A stretch of 37,857 bases of DNA from a virus. The notes beneath the pieces were generated by a model that was not told where the DNA came from, ran no database searches, and saw only the letters and a list, made by a program, of their open reading frames with translations. The DNA lies in IMG/VR virus record IMGVR_UViG_3300032092_005293, positions 1-37,857 of that record. The stretch is one strand, 5' to 3'. Both the position numbers and the translations under genes were made by a program. This document shows positions 10,877 through 18,035 of this stretch, in pieces. Position 1 is the stretch's first letter. The number at the start of each line of letters is the position of its first letter.

Positions 10877-11292
10877 GGCTGGCGGCTGAATTTGGCAGGC
10901 TCGGAGATCACTCTCACGCCGCGTTTGGGCGGCGGGCTGGGTGTCGAGGGCGCGAGATCGCGCTTCTGACCGATGCTCCGCAGGTTCTTCAGGTGTTCCG
11001 CAGCTTCCTCCCAGAGGGCTTCATCATAGACCCGCCGGCGTTCAAAGACTGTTTTCCTGGCCAGCACGCGCGCGGCTGCCCGCACGGCAAAGAGCACCGG
11101 ATCATTGTCCGGATAGGGCGGCACATACTTGGGGGCCAGTGCCCCATGGATGGCGTCATTCACCGCGCTCATGATCTCCGCCCACACCTCTTCAGCAGTC
11201 ATCCCGCTGCTGGCACCATCGTCCAGAGCCTGTTGCAGGAATCCGGCCGGCAGTGAGTTCGCGAGCTGAGTTTGCGTGATGTAGTCGGCCAT
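10873..11292 (-). CDS. Mu gp36-like head-tail connector protein (DUF1320-type)
   Basis: A 139-residue protein starting MADYITQTQLANSLPAGFLQQALDD, followed by EEVWAEIMSAVNDAIHGALAPKYVPPYP and a helical block (AVRAAARVLARKTVFERRR). This N-terminal pattern is the one seen in Mu gp36-like proteins, which lie directly after the capsid gene and join head to tail. It overlaps the next gene by 4 nt. The C-terminal Pro/Ser-rich tail is probably disordered. Confidence 0.8.
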   Translation of the reverse strand: MADYITQTQLANSLPAGFLQQALDDGASSGMTAEEVWAEIMSAVNDAIHGALAPKYVPPYPDNDPVLFAVRAAARVLARKTVFERRRVYDEALWEEAAEHLKNLRSIGQKRDLAPSTPSPPPKRGVRVISEPAKFSRQP

Positions 11293-11391
11293 GGCTGCGG
11301 TTCGGGGAAAAGATCAGCCGGGCAGTGCCAACAGAGGAAAGACCAAAAAACCCCTGCCGCGGAATGCGGCGCACTGCCCGGCCAAAGATCA

Positions 11392-12291
11392 TCAGGCATC
11401 CGCGCCGGTGGATCCCCACGCGAGCTGAGGAACGCCGAAGTCCACGCGGTGAATGCCGTAGGACTTGTACTCGAAGGCCTCTTTCTTGAAGACGTTGTCG
11501 CTCTGCGGATCAGTGCGCGCCGTGAAGGTCACAGGCTCTTCATCCACATAGACCAGAGGCTGCATCTCCAGACCGTTATTCAGGAGGAACCACTGGCTGC
11601 CAGTGATCAGCGGCGTCACGATCAGCTTGGCGCGCTGGTAGTATTTGTTCTTCCCGCCGGTGCTGAGGGTGTCCACCATCACGATGTCCTCAGCGGCGCT
11701 GCGGTTGTCTTCACCCACGATCAGCGTGAGATCCATGAACGGACTGAACGGCGTGCCGTCCGGTGCCAGAATCTTGCCCAGACCGGCGATAGCCTGGCCG
11801 AAGTATGTCGGATTCAGCACCTTCGTGCTCTTGTTGGTGAACTTGTTTTTGCCCACGCCCGGCGCGTGTTCTTTGGCCGTGTCGAAGAAGTTCTTTCCGG
11901 TGTAGTCCTTCCGGGTGAATCCGTTCACCAGCATATCCATGGCCAGCATGTCCGGATGGATCGCGGCATTCAACCCGTTCTGGGCGAACATCGTGGCATA
12001 TTGTCCGAACTGATCGTTCTTGATGTCACGGCGGGGGATGCTCCAGCCGATGCCGAACGGATCAGGCGTCACCTCCCACTTCACAGAAGCGAGGTTGGCG
12101 TATTCCAGCTCTTTGCCGAAGGGCTTCAGGCCAGGTGTAGCCCCCAGCCAGCCAAACACTGCCTTGCCTCCAGCTGCACCGGATTTAGCCGCGATGCGGC
12201 CGATGTGCGGAGTGTAGCGCCCCCGGCCGCGATTCCACACCGTGACAGCAGTGCGGTTCAGTTGATTGATGTTGGTTGGATTGATGTCCAT
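11392..12291 (-). CDS. Mu gpT-like major capsid protein
   Basis: A 299-residue protein with the hallmarks of Mu-type major head subunits. These are FGWLGATPGLKPFG near residue 47, IPRRDIKNDQFGQYATMFAQNG (about 85-106), HPDMLAMDMLVNGF and a conserved C-terminal region (SQWFLLNN, PLVYVDEEPV, FKKEAFEYKSYGIHRV). It lies between the decoration protein and the connector genes, as in Mu. About 50 nt separate it from the upstream decoration gene and about 100 nt from the downstream one; these gaps hold no further gene that I can see. Confidence 0.93.
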   Translation of the reverse strand: MDINPTNINQLNRTAVTVWNRGRGRYTPHIGRIAAKSGAAGGKAVFGWLGATPGLKPFGKELEYANLASVKWEVTPDPFGIGWSIPRRDIKNDQFGQYATMFAQNGLNAAIHPDMLAMDMLVNGFTRKDYTGKNFFDTAKEHAPGVGKNKFTNKSTKVLNPTYFGQAIAGLGKILAPDGTPFSPFMDLTLIVGEDNRSAAEDIVMVDTLSTGGKNKYYQRAKLIVTPLITGSQWFLLNNGLEMQPLVYVDEEPVTFTARTDPQSDNVFKKEAFEYKSYGIHRVDFGVPQLAWGSTGADA

Positions 12292-12344
12292 GTCGTGAGT
12301 AGGTCAGGAATTAAAGGGAGTCAGTTGGTGAAGGTTGGCAGGGT

Positions 12345-12782
12345 TTAGGGGAACTCGATCCACACGCCCGCGGCATCGCCATGCACGGTATCGGCCGCCA
12401 CGATCTCAGTGAGGATGCCACCGGCCTCAGTGCCAGTGTCGGAAGCATTCGCCGCCGTGTTGTCATCACTCCATTCGACGGCGGCGAGCAGGCCGCAGAG
12501 GTGCGCTGCCGTCAGGGCATTCGTGGCGTCATTGTTGAAGAAGAACTCGCCGCGCATCACGTTCACCTTGAGGTCACCGGCGCTGCCGCCGGAATTATCC
12601 TTGGTTTCCGCGAAGACGCCGATGGCCTTGCTGTAGGTGGAGGACACCGGCCCTACCACTCCGGCAGAGCTGATGCCGGCCACGCCACCGGCAAAGCACT
12701 TGCCGGCATAGAGGCTCAGGTTGTTGAAGAACTTGATTTCGCCGCGGCAGCGGGTGTCACGGGGAGCTGTGAGATTAGGCAT
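12345..12782 (-). CDS. Capsid decoration protein (Mu gp35/DUF2190-like)
   Basis: A 145-residue, Gly/Ala/Thr-rich protein between the protease/scaffold and the capsid. It has beta-type segments (AGKCFAGGVAGISSAGVVG, DLKVNVMRGEFFFNND) and ends ADTVHGDAAGVWIEFP. Small proteins of this composition at this place decorate the capsid surface. The family link is by composition and gene order; sequence support is moderate. Confidence 0.72.
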   Translation of the reverse strand: MPNLTAPRDTRCRGEIKFFNNLSLYAGKCFAGGVAGISSAGVVGPVSSTYSKAIGVFAETKDNSGGSAGDLKVNVMRGEFFFNNDATNALTAAHLCGLLAAVEWSDDNTAANASDTGTEAGGILTEIVAADTVHGDAAGVWIEFP

Positions 12783-12830
12783 AAGTCAGATCAGTTTGAA
12801 TGAATGGAGAGGGATGCGAAGGACGGCGGG

Positions 12831-13946
12831 TTATTGGCCGGAGGCGTATTTCTCGACTTCCTCCTGAGTGACGCCCATCATGTCATTGATGCGCTGTTCA
12901 TCGGCGCTCAGCTGGCGCTTCACCTCGACGACCTTGTCGCCCTGCGCAGGCCGGGCACCGCCAGCCTTGAGCGGCACAGTCGGCTGGAGATTGCGGTAGA
13001 TGGCCTCCAGCGCGCTCAGGGCGATGGCGGTTTCCCCGTTGCGGCCGTAGATCTGGTCATCGGTCAGCGGGATCACCTTGCCCTCAGCTGAGCAGAGCCG
13101 CACGATTTCATCCTTGCGGGCCTTCTCCGCCGCCGCGGTCTGGGCATTCACAGAGCCCTCCAGGGCTTTCAAACGGCGGTCGAGCGCGCTGAGCATTTCC
13201 GGCGATTCCTCGCGTTCGGAGGGCTTTTCTTCTTTGCCCGCATACTCCGCAGCAGCGGCGGTCAGGGCGGCTTCGTATTCGGTGTCAGTCATTTCGCCCT
13301 TATCAGGAACGGTGACACCGGCTTTCTTCAGCATGGAGAGGAGCACTTGGATCATGGCTTCGTAGGATACAGATTTGAGGTAGGTGTTAGGTGGTGGTGG
13401 AGAGGCATCGGCAGAGCACAGCGTGGGCAGTTCCAGTTCGCCATCCGGGCACAGGCCCACGGAATCCAGCTCCACCATCAGGCTGTCCTTCTTGCGGGCG
13501 AGGAATGCCGGGGATGGATCAGGCAGAGCTTTCCAGATCTTGAGCGCACGGTCCGTCCAGGTGGCGTTGCAGAGATAGAGACCATCCCCGGGCACGGCTT
13601 CCAGATCGGCATAGCCGAGAATGTCTTCAGGATTCATGTCCGCTGCGGACTTGAAAGCAGTCTTGTGCGCCACGTCGATGCGCACCCGGTCATGCCGCCT
13701 GGCAGCCATCCGCCGGCGGATCTCCGTCACACCGTCTTCACGGGTCAGCACCGCGCCGCCGCGGAACTCTTCACGGCCCCAGTTGGCAATCTTGAACCGG
13801 TCCGGAGGGCCATCGCCCGTCCGCGATTCCTTCGCGGCAATCCCGCGAAGCATAAACCGCTCCTCAGCCTCTCCGCTCCCGACTGGGGAACGGCTGGCAT
13901 TGCAAAGGTAGCGGATTTCGGCGGGATTCATGACGCCGCCGATCAT
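12831..13946 (-). CDS. Mu gpI-like prohead protease with scaffold domain
   Basis: A 371-residue protein with two parts. The first (about 1-200) has the gpI-like protease pattern (RFKIANWGREEFRGGAVLTREDG, RVRIDVAHKT, DILGYADLEAVPGDGLYLCNATWTDRA). The second (about 205-371) is charged and helical (EMLSALDRRLKALEGSVNAQTAAAEKARKDE), as expected for an internal scaffold. In Mu the scaffold is also made separately from an internal start; the Met at SYEAMIQVLLSMLKKAG could serve here. Starts at 13946 or 13931 are both possible. It is preceded by the inverted terminator repeat instead of by gpG, which is its usual neighbour. Confidence 0.85.
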   Translation of the reverse strand: MIGGVMNPAEIRYLCNASRSPVGSGEAEERFMLRGIAAKESRTGDGPPDRFKIANWGREEFRGGAVLTREDGVTEIRRRMAARRHDRVRIDVAHKTAFKSAADMNPEDILGYADLEAVPGDGLYLCNATWTDRALKIWKALPDPSPAFLARKKDSLMVELDSVGLCPDGELELPTLCSADASPPPPNTYLKSVSYEAMIQVLLSMLKKAGVTVPDKGEMTDTEYEAALTAAAAEYAGKEEKPSEREESPEMLSALDRRLKALEGSVNAQTAAAEKARKDEIVRLCSAEGKVIPLTDDQIYGRNGETAIALSALEAIYRNLQPTVPLKAGGARPAQGDKVVEVKRQLSADEQRINDMMGVTQEEVEKYASGQ

Positions 13947-13976
13947 GCACCGCTCTTCTCACCGCTCCACGCCCGC

Positions 13977-14005
13977 TGGTGCCCGTGGGCACCCTTTTCA
14001 GTTTT
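13977..14005 (+). terminator. Intrinsic terminator in a 29-bp inverted repeat (left copy)
   Basis: Read on the plus strand, a perfect hairpin GGTGCCC-GT-GGGCACC (13978-13993) is followed by CTTTTCAGTTTTT, a typical intrinsic terminator. Its direction is opposite to the leftward genes around it, so it would stop antisense transcription coming from the left. The whole 29 bp is repeated exactly, inverted, at 29971-29999. The minus-strand half also supplies the TGA stop (14000-13998) of the 62-residue gene. Confidence 0.75.
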
Positions 14006-14186
14006 TATCCTCTGCGGCCGCCTCCCGCCCGGCCTCCATCCGCAGCCGATCCCCCAGACACACAATGCAAAACCATTCCTGCTCAGGCCTCAGCACCGGC
14101 GTGGACCAGGTCTTGTACTTCGGGCAGCGCTTCCGCACCGGCTTGGCGTTCCCGGTGTCGATGGTCGAGCGGGATTTAAGACTCAT
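13998..14186 (-). CDS. Small Cys-containing phage protein
   Basis: A 62-residue basic protein, MSLKSRSTIDTGNAKPVRKR at the start, with three cysteines (RCPKYKTW and WFCIVCLGD) that could form a small metal site. Its ATG overlaps the stop of the lipoprotein gene (ATGA), supporting coupled translation. Its last codon AAC and TGA stop lie in the 29-bp inverted repeat, in the same frame and position as the end of gpG. No family recognised. Confidence 0.6.
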   Translation of the reverse strand: MSLKSRSTIDTGNAKPVRKRCPKYKTWSTPVLRPEQEWFCIVCLGDRLRMEAGREAAAEDKN

Positions 14187-14488
14187 GGCTCTTCCAAATG
14201 GATGTAAGGCTCTCCAAAGTGTGCCTCCGCATGTTCAATGCGGTGCGTCAACTTTTCCACCGCCGCCCGCAGTTCTGCTGTTTTGCCTGAGCCATTCGGC
14301 GAGACCAATTCGTCTGCGGCGACCGCGCCTTGCGCAGCAGCTCTTTGCAGTTTCAGTTCTTTAATAAAACGCGCATCATACACGGGCATCTGTGGCGCTC
14401 GTTCTGTTGCGCTGTGCTGCTCGCTTGATGCTGTCGGTTTATCGCAGGCCGCCAGCGCACACATCAAAATGAGAACGGGGCTTTTCAT
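14183..14488 (-). CDS. Small lipoprotein
   Basis: A 101-residue predicted lipoprotein starting MKSPVLILMCALAAC with a lipobox LAAC and the modified Cys at residue 15. The rest is helical and hydrophilic (ELRAAVEKLTHRIEHAEAHFG). The open frame extends upstream, but the ATG at 14488 overlaps the stop of the GYF gene (ATGA) and gives a clean lipoprotein signal. It could be an Rz1-like spanin or a surface-exclusion protein. It lies in a cluster with two other membrane or secreted proteins, next to the repressor, which suits lysogenic expression. Confidence 0.7.
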   Translation of the reverse strand: MKSPVLILMCALAACDKPTASSEQHSATERAPQMPVYDARFIKELKLQRAAAQGAVAADELVSPNGSGKTAELRAAVEKLTHRIEHAEAHFGEPYIHLEEP

Positions 14489-14916
14489 TTCCGGGACGTC
14501 AGCTTGAGACCCACGATGAACCAGACCACACCCAGCGCGATCAGTGGCAGCGCGTAAGCCACTGAGCCTGCGAGCAGCAGATTGGCCCCCCAGAGGATTC
14601 CACCCGCCGCCCATAGAAAGCAGAGCACGCCAAACACGATCTTCCATACTGGCGTTGGCTCCCGAATCAGTGCCGGATGCACCGCGCCGCCACTCAGGCT
14701 GGCGTAGGCTGAGTAGGATGGAGCCGGGGCCGGCTTCGGCGGCATCACATCGTCCCAGTAATCATCCAGCGTCAACCAGTCGGCATCGCCTTCCTGACAC
14801 ATCGGAGATCCTCCAACAATTTCACCGGCCTCGAAAAGCCTCCTCACAGCACCGGCAGGAAGCGGCCCCCGGGGTTGCTCCTCACCGTCGATCTGGACAA
14901 AGTAGCGGACGCTCAT
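14485..14916 (-). CDS. GYF_2-domain membrane protein
   Basis: A 143-residue protein with an N-terminal GYF-2 type domain (about 1-55: RYFVQIDGEEQPRGPLP and SPMCQEGDADWLTLDDYW), a Pro/Ala linker, and two membrane segments (about 91-110 and 112-137). Such domains are common in bacterial membrane proteins, including those of Verrucomicrobiota and Planctomycetota, and are thought to bind peptides. It is probably anchored in the inner membrane with the GYF domain in the cytoplasm. It is unusual as a phage gene; a lysogenic-conversion role is inference. Confidence 0.78.
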   Translation of the reverse strand: MSVRYFVQIDGEEQPRGPLPAGAVRRLFEAGEIVGGSPMCQEGDADWLTLDDYWDDVMPPKPAPAPSYSAYASLSGGAVHPALIREPTPVWKIVFGVLCFLWAAGGILWGANLLLAGSVAYALPLIALGVVWFIVGLKLTSRK

Positions 14917-14922
14917 GACGGT

Positions 14923-15708
14923 TTACCATTGAAATTTCGGGGGCGTTCCGAGCCCGCCTTCATGCAGTGTCCGTCCGACTACCCACAGTTGCGGGAATGG
15001 CCACTGGTTTTCTGCCTCCACTCTTACCCAAAAGAGCATCGTGCCCTTTGTGCCCCGCAGCAGAGTCCGCATTTTGGCCACCCCTTCCACGGGGAATCCA
15101 ATGAACTCCCAGTTGCTGTCTTTCTTGAAGACACTGCCAGCAAACATGCGGCAGCTGTCGGCGTCGATGGCTTCAATCTGACTGGCACTGTTCACGATGA
15201 CTTCCACCCGGATGATTTTTCCATTCAGCTCGTGCATCCGCTGTTGTACTTCAGCGATGCCAAAGGTCTTGCCTTTCACCGCGAGTTTCGGATCAGGCGG
15301 TATGTTTTCCCAGCCCTCCGGATCAGGCTGCCCACCACCGGCGGGCTTCGCTTCCGCGGCTTTATCAGGAGCAGCTGCAGCCGGTTCACCCGCTGGCTTT
15401 CCGGCGGGCTTCTCAACCGGCTTCATGGCCTCGGCCGCTTTCGCATCTGCTGCCTTGGCATCAGCGGCTTTCTTCTCCCGGAAAGCCTTGGCTTTCGCTG
15501 GATCAAACTGATACTTGGCCGCCAGATCCGGAGGCAGCTTCTCCATCGGGATCTTTGTAATGCCGTCGGAGTGCTCTATTTTAAGCCCGTCTGGCTCCAC
15601 TTTTAGCACGCTCCACTTTTTATATGTGGCATCGCCTATAGTGAGATCATCGGCCATCAGCAGCGGCGCGCTCAGGCCACAAAGCAGAATGAATGCAGGT
15701 AGTTTCAT
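14923..15708 (-). CDS. Secreted protein with a verrucomicrobial-type KIP domain
   Basis: A 261-residue predicted exported protein. The signal peptide MKLPAFILLCGLSAPLLMA is followed by DDLTIGDATYKKW, then KVEPDGLKIEHSDGITKIP and EKLPPDLAAKYQFDPAKA. This small domain recurs in many secreted proteins of Verrucomicrobiota. A Lys/Ala/Pro-rich linker (about 85-140) leads to a C-terminal domain (FIGFPVEGVAKMRTLLRG). The open frame extends to 15744, but the ATG at 15708 gives the signal peptide. It looks host-derived and sits between repressor and capsid genes, as a typical accessory gene would. Confidence 0.75.
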   Translation of the reverse strand: MKLPAFILLCGLSAPLLMADDLTIGDATYKKWSVLKVEPDGLKIEHSDGITKIPMEKLPPDLAAKYQFDPAKAKAFREKKAADAKAADAKAAEAMKPVEKPAGKPAGEPAAAAPDKAAEAKPAGGGQPDPEGWENIPPDPKLAVKGKTFGIAEVQQRMHELNGKIIRVEVIVNSASQIEAIDADSCRMFAGSVFKKDSNWEFIGFPVEGVAKMRTLLRGTKGTMLFWVRVEAENQWPFPQLWVVGRTLHEGGLGTPPKFQW

Positions 15709-15709
15709 G

Positions 15710-16105
15710 CTAGAGTTGGGTTTTGGGTTTCCAGTCGGGATCAATTTCGCAGGCGATCTTCACCAGCTCGCGGGCCAGGCGCAGCGGGAGATCCGCATCC
15801 GCCTTTTGAGGCGGGGCGCTCTCGCCGGCCATGCGATCGAGAATGCACTCCAGCCAGGAGCCGCGCACGGGCTTGCCGCTGCTGGCCACGATGCTCAGGG
15901 CCTTGTCTATCACATCCTGACGGCTGTCACTCCACCGGTCCCATGCCGCGGTAATCGTGTGATGTGTCCGCGCCAGTACTGCATACCGCAGCGTGCCGCG
16001 GCCCGCCCCGGCTAACTTGGCATAGCCCCAGTCTTCAAACGAGGCCTCTACGGCACTCTTCAGATCATGGGAAAGCCTCAGGCTTGTCGTCGTCGTGCCG
16101 GCCAT
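15710..16105 (-). CDS. Small protein with possible ribbon-helix-helix N-terminus
   Basis: A 131-residue protein, first gene of the leftward block. The N-terminus MAGTTTTSLRLSHDLKSAVEASFEDWGY resembles a ribbon-helix-helix segment (one strand, then helix), so DNA binding is possible. The middle is helical (RYAVLARTHHTITAAWDRW) and the C-terminus is basic. The stop codon precedes the next ATG by 1 nt. An activator or regulator of the leftward operon is one option; I am not sure of the fold. Confidence 0.68.
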   Translation of the reverse strand: MAGTTTTSLRLSHDLKSAVEASFEDWGYAKLAGAGRGTLRYAVLARTHHTITAAWDRWSDSRQDVIDKALSIVASSGKPVRGSWLECILDRMAGESAPPQKADADLPLRLARELVKIACEIDPDWKPKTQL

Positions 16106-16128
16106 CGGTTAAGCAGGGTTGATGGTTT

Positions 16129-16155
16129 GTACTACAGGCGAACACACTGTACCAC
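16129..16155. promoter_or_regulatory. Inverted repeat upstream of the leftward operon
   Basis: GTACTACAG (16129-16137) and CTGTACCAC (16147-16155) form an imperfect inverted repeat (7 of 9) with a 9-bp spacer, 24 bp upstream of the first leftward gene (ATG at 16105). It lies in the 113-bp gap between that gene and the repressor gene, where the leftward structural promoter or its activator site is expected. No convincing -10/-35 pair was seen. Function is inferred from position. Confidence 0.45.
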
Positions 16156-16218
16156 AGCGGGAAATTTGAACACAGGGAAGGGTCTGCATATCTGTCATGG
16201 CATGAACATCACGACTCG

Positions 16219-16659
16219 TCATTTTAACACGCCGCGACTCCTTAGCGCAACTTCCAATGCGCGGCGCACATCCGGTAGCGTAGCGCCCTTGCCTGTATCG
16301 TCCATGCGCGAAGCGGCATCGTGGAACAATAGCGCAGCCAACCCTGTGATTTCTGCATCACTGGCCGGCCGCAGTTGAGGCGGAGGACTTAAATCCGCAT
16401 CATCCTGCTGAACATCCGTTCGCTCCTGATCAGCATCTTGCAGCCCGTAGATATGCCGGTTCTTACTGAAGCCAGAGGAGTTTTCCAACTGAGCCAGTGA
16501 GTTCCAAAACCTCTCTGTAGGGGGTAATTTCCCGGTTTCGATAGAATACAGCTGTGTGCGGCTATAGCCCAGCCGCTGAGCCAAATCCTCCTTCTTTTTG
16601 ATGCCAAGATGCATCATGAGCCCGCGAAGGCGGATGGGCAAATGTTCTATCGTGTTCAT
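16219..16659 (-). CDS. Immunity repressor, XRE-type HTH
   Basis: A 146-residue protein with a helix-turn-helix of the XRE/HTH_3 type at about residues 22-45 (KKEDLAQRLGYSRTQLYSIETGKLPP). The rest is acidic and then helical (PASDAEITGLAALLFHDAASRM), probably an oligomerisation domain. It faces away from the Cro/Ner-like gene with the operator palindrome between them, the classical layout of a phage switch. It should hold the prophage silent by blocking the rightward early promoter. Confidence 0.82.
   Translation of the reverse strand: MNTIEHLPIRLRGLMMHLGIKKKEDLAQRLGYSRTQLYSIETGKLPPTERFWNSLAQLENSSGFSKNRHIYGLQDADQERTDVQQDDADLSPPPQLRPASDAEITGLAALLFHDAASRMDDTGKGATLPDVRRALEVALRSRGVLK
16408..16423. 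promoter_or_regulatory. Near-copy of the operator inside the repressor gene
   Basis: CTGAACATCCGTTCGC differs from the operator CTGAACATTCGTTCAG (16696-16711) at three positions. It is about 290 bp away, inside the repressor coding sequence. It may be a secondary repressor site for looping or autoregulation, or a chance match. Confidence 0.3.
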
Positions 16660-16666
16660 TTTTTAC

Positions 16667-16711
16667 TTGCCAAAAGTTCGGAATCACCCTAATTGCTGAA
16701 CATTCGTTCAG
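16667..16711 (+). promoter_or_regulatory. Early rightward promoter and operator palindrome
   Basis: The 54-bp divergent region holds a perfect inverted repeat CTGAAC-ATTC-GTTCAG (16696-16711), ending 2 bp before the ATG at 16714. Upstream are TTGCCA (16667-16672) and, after 17 bp, TAATTG (16690-16695), a fair -35 and a weak -10. The palindrome would then cover the transcription start, so a bound repressor would block initiation. The start codon is so near that the mRNA leader would be very short. Confidence 0.6.
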
Positions 16712-16713
16712 TT

Positions 16714-16923
16714 ATGACCACCGTAGCCCACTCCAGTCAACGCGTCAAGATCCAGCGTGAGTTTAAGGCCAAAGTATTGGCCGCGCTGGTTACTCGCGGC
16801 TGGCGGCAGGTGGACTTGGCACGGGCGATCCGAAAAGGCCGCACGGCTGTGAGCCAGTGCATCAATGCCGGGAAGTTCCCCCGCGTCAGAGAAGCCATCG
16901 AATCCCAACTCAACCTGAACTGA
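16714..16923 (+). CDS. Cro/Ner-like HTH regulator
   Basis: A 69-residue protein with a helix-turn-helix at about residues 31-52 (RQVDLARAIRKGRTAVSQCINAG), the first gene of the rightward early operon. Size, orientation and place across the operator from the repressor fit a Ner or Cro protein that shuts down repressor or early transcription. The open frame reaches a TTG at 16693, but that lies upstream of the operator; the ATG at 16714 just after the operator is preferred. Confidence 0.78.
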   Translation: MTTVAHSSQRVKIQREFKAKVLAALVTRGWRQVDLARAIRKGRTAVSQCINAGKFPRVREAIESQLNLN

Positions 16924-16927
16924 ACCA

Positions 16928-17170
16928 ATGCACACCGACACTGAACATACTGCCGATTGCCTGCGACTCGTCGCCCGCGTCGTGACCGAATCCGCAAAGA
17001 GCCTCCCAGCCTCACAACAGTTGATGGCGTTCACCGGCTTGGCCGCGGCACTCAAAACTTCACTGCCGGCCGAAGCCAAAGCCGCAGCTCAAATCGCCGA
17101 AGCTCTGGAAAGCGCTGAGGCCCGGCAACTCCAACTCTTTGAAATCCTGAGTCAGGACTCCGCCGAATGA
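16928..17170 (+). CDS. Small early protein, unknown
   Basis: An 80-residue, Ala-rich, helical protein (AKSLPASQQLMAFTGLAAALK, EAKAAAQIAEALESAEARQL) starting 4 nt after the Cro-like gene and ending in an ATGA overlap with the next gene. No family recognised. Position marks it as an early gene under the switch promoter. Confidence 0.65.
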   Translation: MHTDTEHTADCLRLVARVVTESAKSLPASQQLMAFTGLAAALKTSLPAEAKAAAQIAEALESAEARQLQLFEILSQDSAE

Positions 17171-17382
17171 TTACAACGATCACCATACGGCAACTTGTCC
17201 CAACAAAGCGCAACCCCGTGCGCTTCTCCGTTCGATCCGCCGGGCTTGCCCCCCGGTATTTCACGCAAGCCTCAGAGGCCCTTCGCGATGCCTCCTATCG
17301 GGAGAGTCGTTATCCGGCCTCAACCATCCGCCTGGCACTGCTCAACCAGCCGGAAGTCACCATCCCAACCAGTCAGCCATGA
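17167..17382 (+). CDS. Small basic early protein, unknown
   Basis: A 71-residue basic protein with a beta-type N-terminus (MITTITIRQLVPTKRNPVRFSVR) followed by a short helix. It overlaps both neighbours by 4 nt (ATGA at each end), good evidence for coupled translation of the early cluster. No family recognised. Confidence 0.62.
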   Translation: MITTITIRQLVPTKRNPVRFSVRSAGLAPRYFTQASEALRDASYRESRYPASTIRLALLNQPEVTIPTSQP

Positions 17383-17483
17383 AGATGACCACGCTGATCG
17401 CGATCATGCTGATCCACAGCACACCCAACCTCAGCCCGGCCTGGTATCTCGCGGTCTTCATCCTCTGCCTCGACGGCAAATAA
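17379..17483 (+). CDS. 34-residue hydrophobic micropeptide
   Basis: An ATG overlapping the previous stop (ATGA) opens a 34-codon frame: MKMTTLIAIMLIHSTP, then a hydrophobic half (LSPAWYLAVFILCLDGK) and TAA. Two short hydrophobic stretches suggest a small membrane peptide. The overlap with the upstream gene is the main support for its being real. A role in superinfection or membrane signalling is speculation. Confidence 0.5.
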   Translation: MKMTTLIAIMLIHSTPNLSPAWYLAVFILCLDGK

Positions 17484-17510
17484 CCCCAAACCCACACCCC
17501 AAACCACGCC

Positions 17511-18035
17511 ATGAAAGAAGCCAAATCCCAAGCCACAGTTGAGACTTACCATGCCTACGTATGGCAAACCGGCCTGATTGAAATCGGCCGGCGCTGTCCG
17601 GAGGGCGCGATATGCATCGCTTCCGGGGGGCGCGCTGCTCTGCGCAGCGCCATCAACAGGCGAGCACGCCTGAGTTATAAAGGCAAACCGCTTGTGCCCG
17701 GGATACCTGAGGCAGCCACACCACAGGGCGCGATAGAAGCGCTGCGCGATTTCTCTACCCAGATCAAAGGCATCCTGGCAGGCAAAACAGCCTTCCGCGT
17801 GCTGACACCGGGATTCAATCGTCTGCAAACCGCCATGTCGGCACCGGCGGGACATCGTCCTCGCTCCATTCGATCTGTAACCCGCGCTGCTGAAAGTGCA
17901 TTGCGAGAGCAAAACGATCGCCCTCGCACATGGAAGGCCAATTCATCAGACCGAGATCATTCAGGTTCTGAATGTTCGGCGAGTCGGAGCGCCTCTCCAC
18001 ATAGGCCGCAGCGGACTGCCAAACAGAAGGCATAA
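17511..18035 (+). CDS. Early protein, unknown, with doubtful C-terminus
   Basis: The open frame gives 174 residues. The first 105 look protein-like (TYHAYVWQTGLIEIGRRCPEG, AICIASGGRAALRSAINRRA, GAIEALRDFSTQIKGILAG). The last 65 are Arg/Ser-rich and overlap the minus-strand gene at 17815-18303, so the C-terminus may be read-through of sequence belonging to that gene. A CA-rich leader without Shine-Dalgarno (17484-17510) precedes the ATG. No family recognised. Confidence 0.5.
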   Translation: MKEAKSQATVETYHAYVWQTGLIEIGRRCPEGAICIASGGRAALRSAINRRARLSYKGKPLVPGIPEAATPQGAIEALRDFSTQIKGILAGKTAFRVLTPGFNRLQTAMSAPAGHRPRSIRSVTRAAESALREQNDRPRTWKANSSDRDHSGSECSASRSASPHRPQRTAKQKA

